Below are positions 4,954-5,409 of a stretch of 5,409 bases of DNA, piece by piece (positions within the stretch are counted from its first letter, which is position 1; the number at the start of each line of letters is the position of its first letter). The DNA comes from Candidatus Peregrinibacteria bacterium RIFCSPLOWO2_01_FULL_39_12 (GTDB lineage: Bacteria > Patescibacteriota > Gracilibacteria > UBA1369 > LOWO2-01-FULL-3). The DNA lies in assembly GCA_001787455.1 (NCBI GenBank), contig MFXA01000001.1, forward strand, positions 9,080-14,488, read 5' to 3'. The position numbers and the translations under genes are program-made. The notes under the pieces are model-generated. The model was not told the DNA's origin, ran no database searches, and was given only the letters and a program-made list of their open reading frames with translations.

Positions 4954-5409
4954 ATGCCAAAAAAGGACAAAAAAACTAAAAAAGCATCAGACAAAGTACC
5001 TAAGGACAATTTGGAGCTTTTTCCCGAAACAACAGGCAAGCAATCAGATCAGCCGAAAGAAAAAATTGAAGATGCAAAAGTACCTCCAAAAGAACCCGCA
5101 GAACCCGAAACTCCCTTAACAAGCGGCACAGTCGAACCAAAAAACATCTCCGAAGAAATGGAAAGTTCATATCTTGAATACGCAATGAGCGTTATAGTTT
5201 CTCGCGCACTTCCGGATGTAAGAGACGGTCTTAAGCCAGTCCACAGACGCATCCTTCACGCAATGAACGAGATAGGCTTAAAATCAAGCGGATCATTTAG
5301 AAAATCGGCAGCCGTTGTGGGTGAGGTGCTTGCAAAATACCATCCGCACGGAGATGCCGCGGTTTATGATTCCATGACAAGAATGGCGCAAGAATTTGCA
5401 ATGCGATAC
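4954..5409 (+). CDS. gyrA: DNA gyrase subunit A, N-terminal part (continues beyond the window)
   Basis: The 152 visible residues start the breakage-reunion subunit of DNA gyrase, which with GyrB introduces negative supercoils using ATP. From residue 65 the sequence follows GyrA closely: EEMESSYLEYAMSVIVSRAL, then PDVRDGLKPVHRRIL and the KYHPHGD..VYD block (128-139). With an offset of 52 from E. coli numbering, Arg84, His97 and His132 correspond to R32, H45 and H80. The catalytic tyrosine would fall just beyond the edge. AVYD rather than a ParC-like ACYE favours GyrA. The E. coli Ser83 position is Ala135, while the Asp87 position is kept (Asp139). Residues 1-64 form an N-terminal extension about 52 residues longer than in E. 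coli, rich in Lys, Glu and Pro and probably disordered. The ATG at 4954 follows an AT palindrome (4942-4954) and has no SD. A start nearer the conserved domain, such as Met69, is unlikely because of the promoter position. Confidence 0.95.
   Translation, partial: MPKKDKKTKKASDKVPKDNLELFPETTGKQSDQPKEKIEDAKVPPKEPAEPETPLTSGTVEPKNISEEMESSYLEYAMSVIVSRALPDVRDGLKPVHRRILHAMNEIGLKSSGSFRKSAAVVGEVLAKYHPHGDAAVYDSMTRMAQEFAMRY

Noticed and set aside
5000..5252. Two overlapping minus-strand frames antisense to gyrA
   Set aside because: They are shadows of the conserved gyrA reading frame.
1..5409. CRISPR array, tRNA, rRNA, insertion sequence or attachment site
   Set aside because: No spaced direct repeats, cloverleaf, rRNA-like segment, transposase or terminal inverted repeats were found by eye; non-coding gaps are all under 150 nt.

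Overview
The window is bacterial chromosome, moderately AT-rich, with almost no non-coding space. The only gene that can be named with certainty is the 5' end of gyrA (DNA gyrase subunit A), which runs rightward off the right edge. The other six genes lie on the minus strand: a diguanylate cyclase next to gyrA, then five genes I cannot assign to a known family, the last running off the left edge. The standard genetic code fits: the long frames use GGN for glycine with no internal TGA, and the stops are TAA, TAG and one TGA followed at once by TAG. No start codon has a clear Shine-Dalgarno sequence. Leaders are short and A/U-rich, while extended -10 promoters (TGn directly before the -10 hexamer) recur. 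The short genes, weak SD use and GyrA sequence are compatible with a Patescibacteria (CPR)-type or other poorly sampled lineage. That placement is a guess; the window holds no rRNA or decisive marker.

Layout in transcription order on the minus strand: (1) 4805-3843, a soluble GGDEF protein with intact active and inhibitory sites; (2) 3825-2998, a predicted Tat-exported lipoprotein, 17 nt downstream; (3) 2981-2304, a soluble cysteine-rich unknown, 16 nt further; (4) 2268-1636, a soluble helical unknown, 35 nt further, with a candidate promoter of its own; (5) 1543-713, a second Tat-type lipoprotein, after a 92-nt gap holding a good promoter and an ATGC-repeat palindrome; (6) 639 to beyond position 1, an Ala/Val/Ser/Thr-rich unknown with its own promoter. 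On the plus strand, gyrA starts at 4954 and diverges from the GGDEF gene across a 148-nt region with a promoter in each direction.

The two lipoproteins are paralogues. About 85 residues of their mature domains align without a gap at roughly 30% identity, including a shared YDAL(V/L)G motif, and both carry an RRG Tat motif and an SGCAA lipobox. The soluble gene 4 may hold a diverged, signal-less copy of the same domain. The working picture is a c-di-GMP synthase transcribed with a lipoprotein pair for the outer face of the membrane and with cytosolic partners. This could be a small envelope-signalling or surface system. It matches nothing I know, and the functional link rests on gene order, spacing and paralogy alone.
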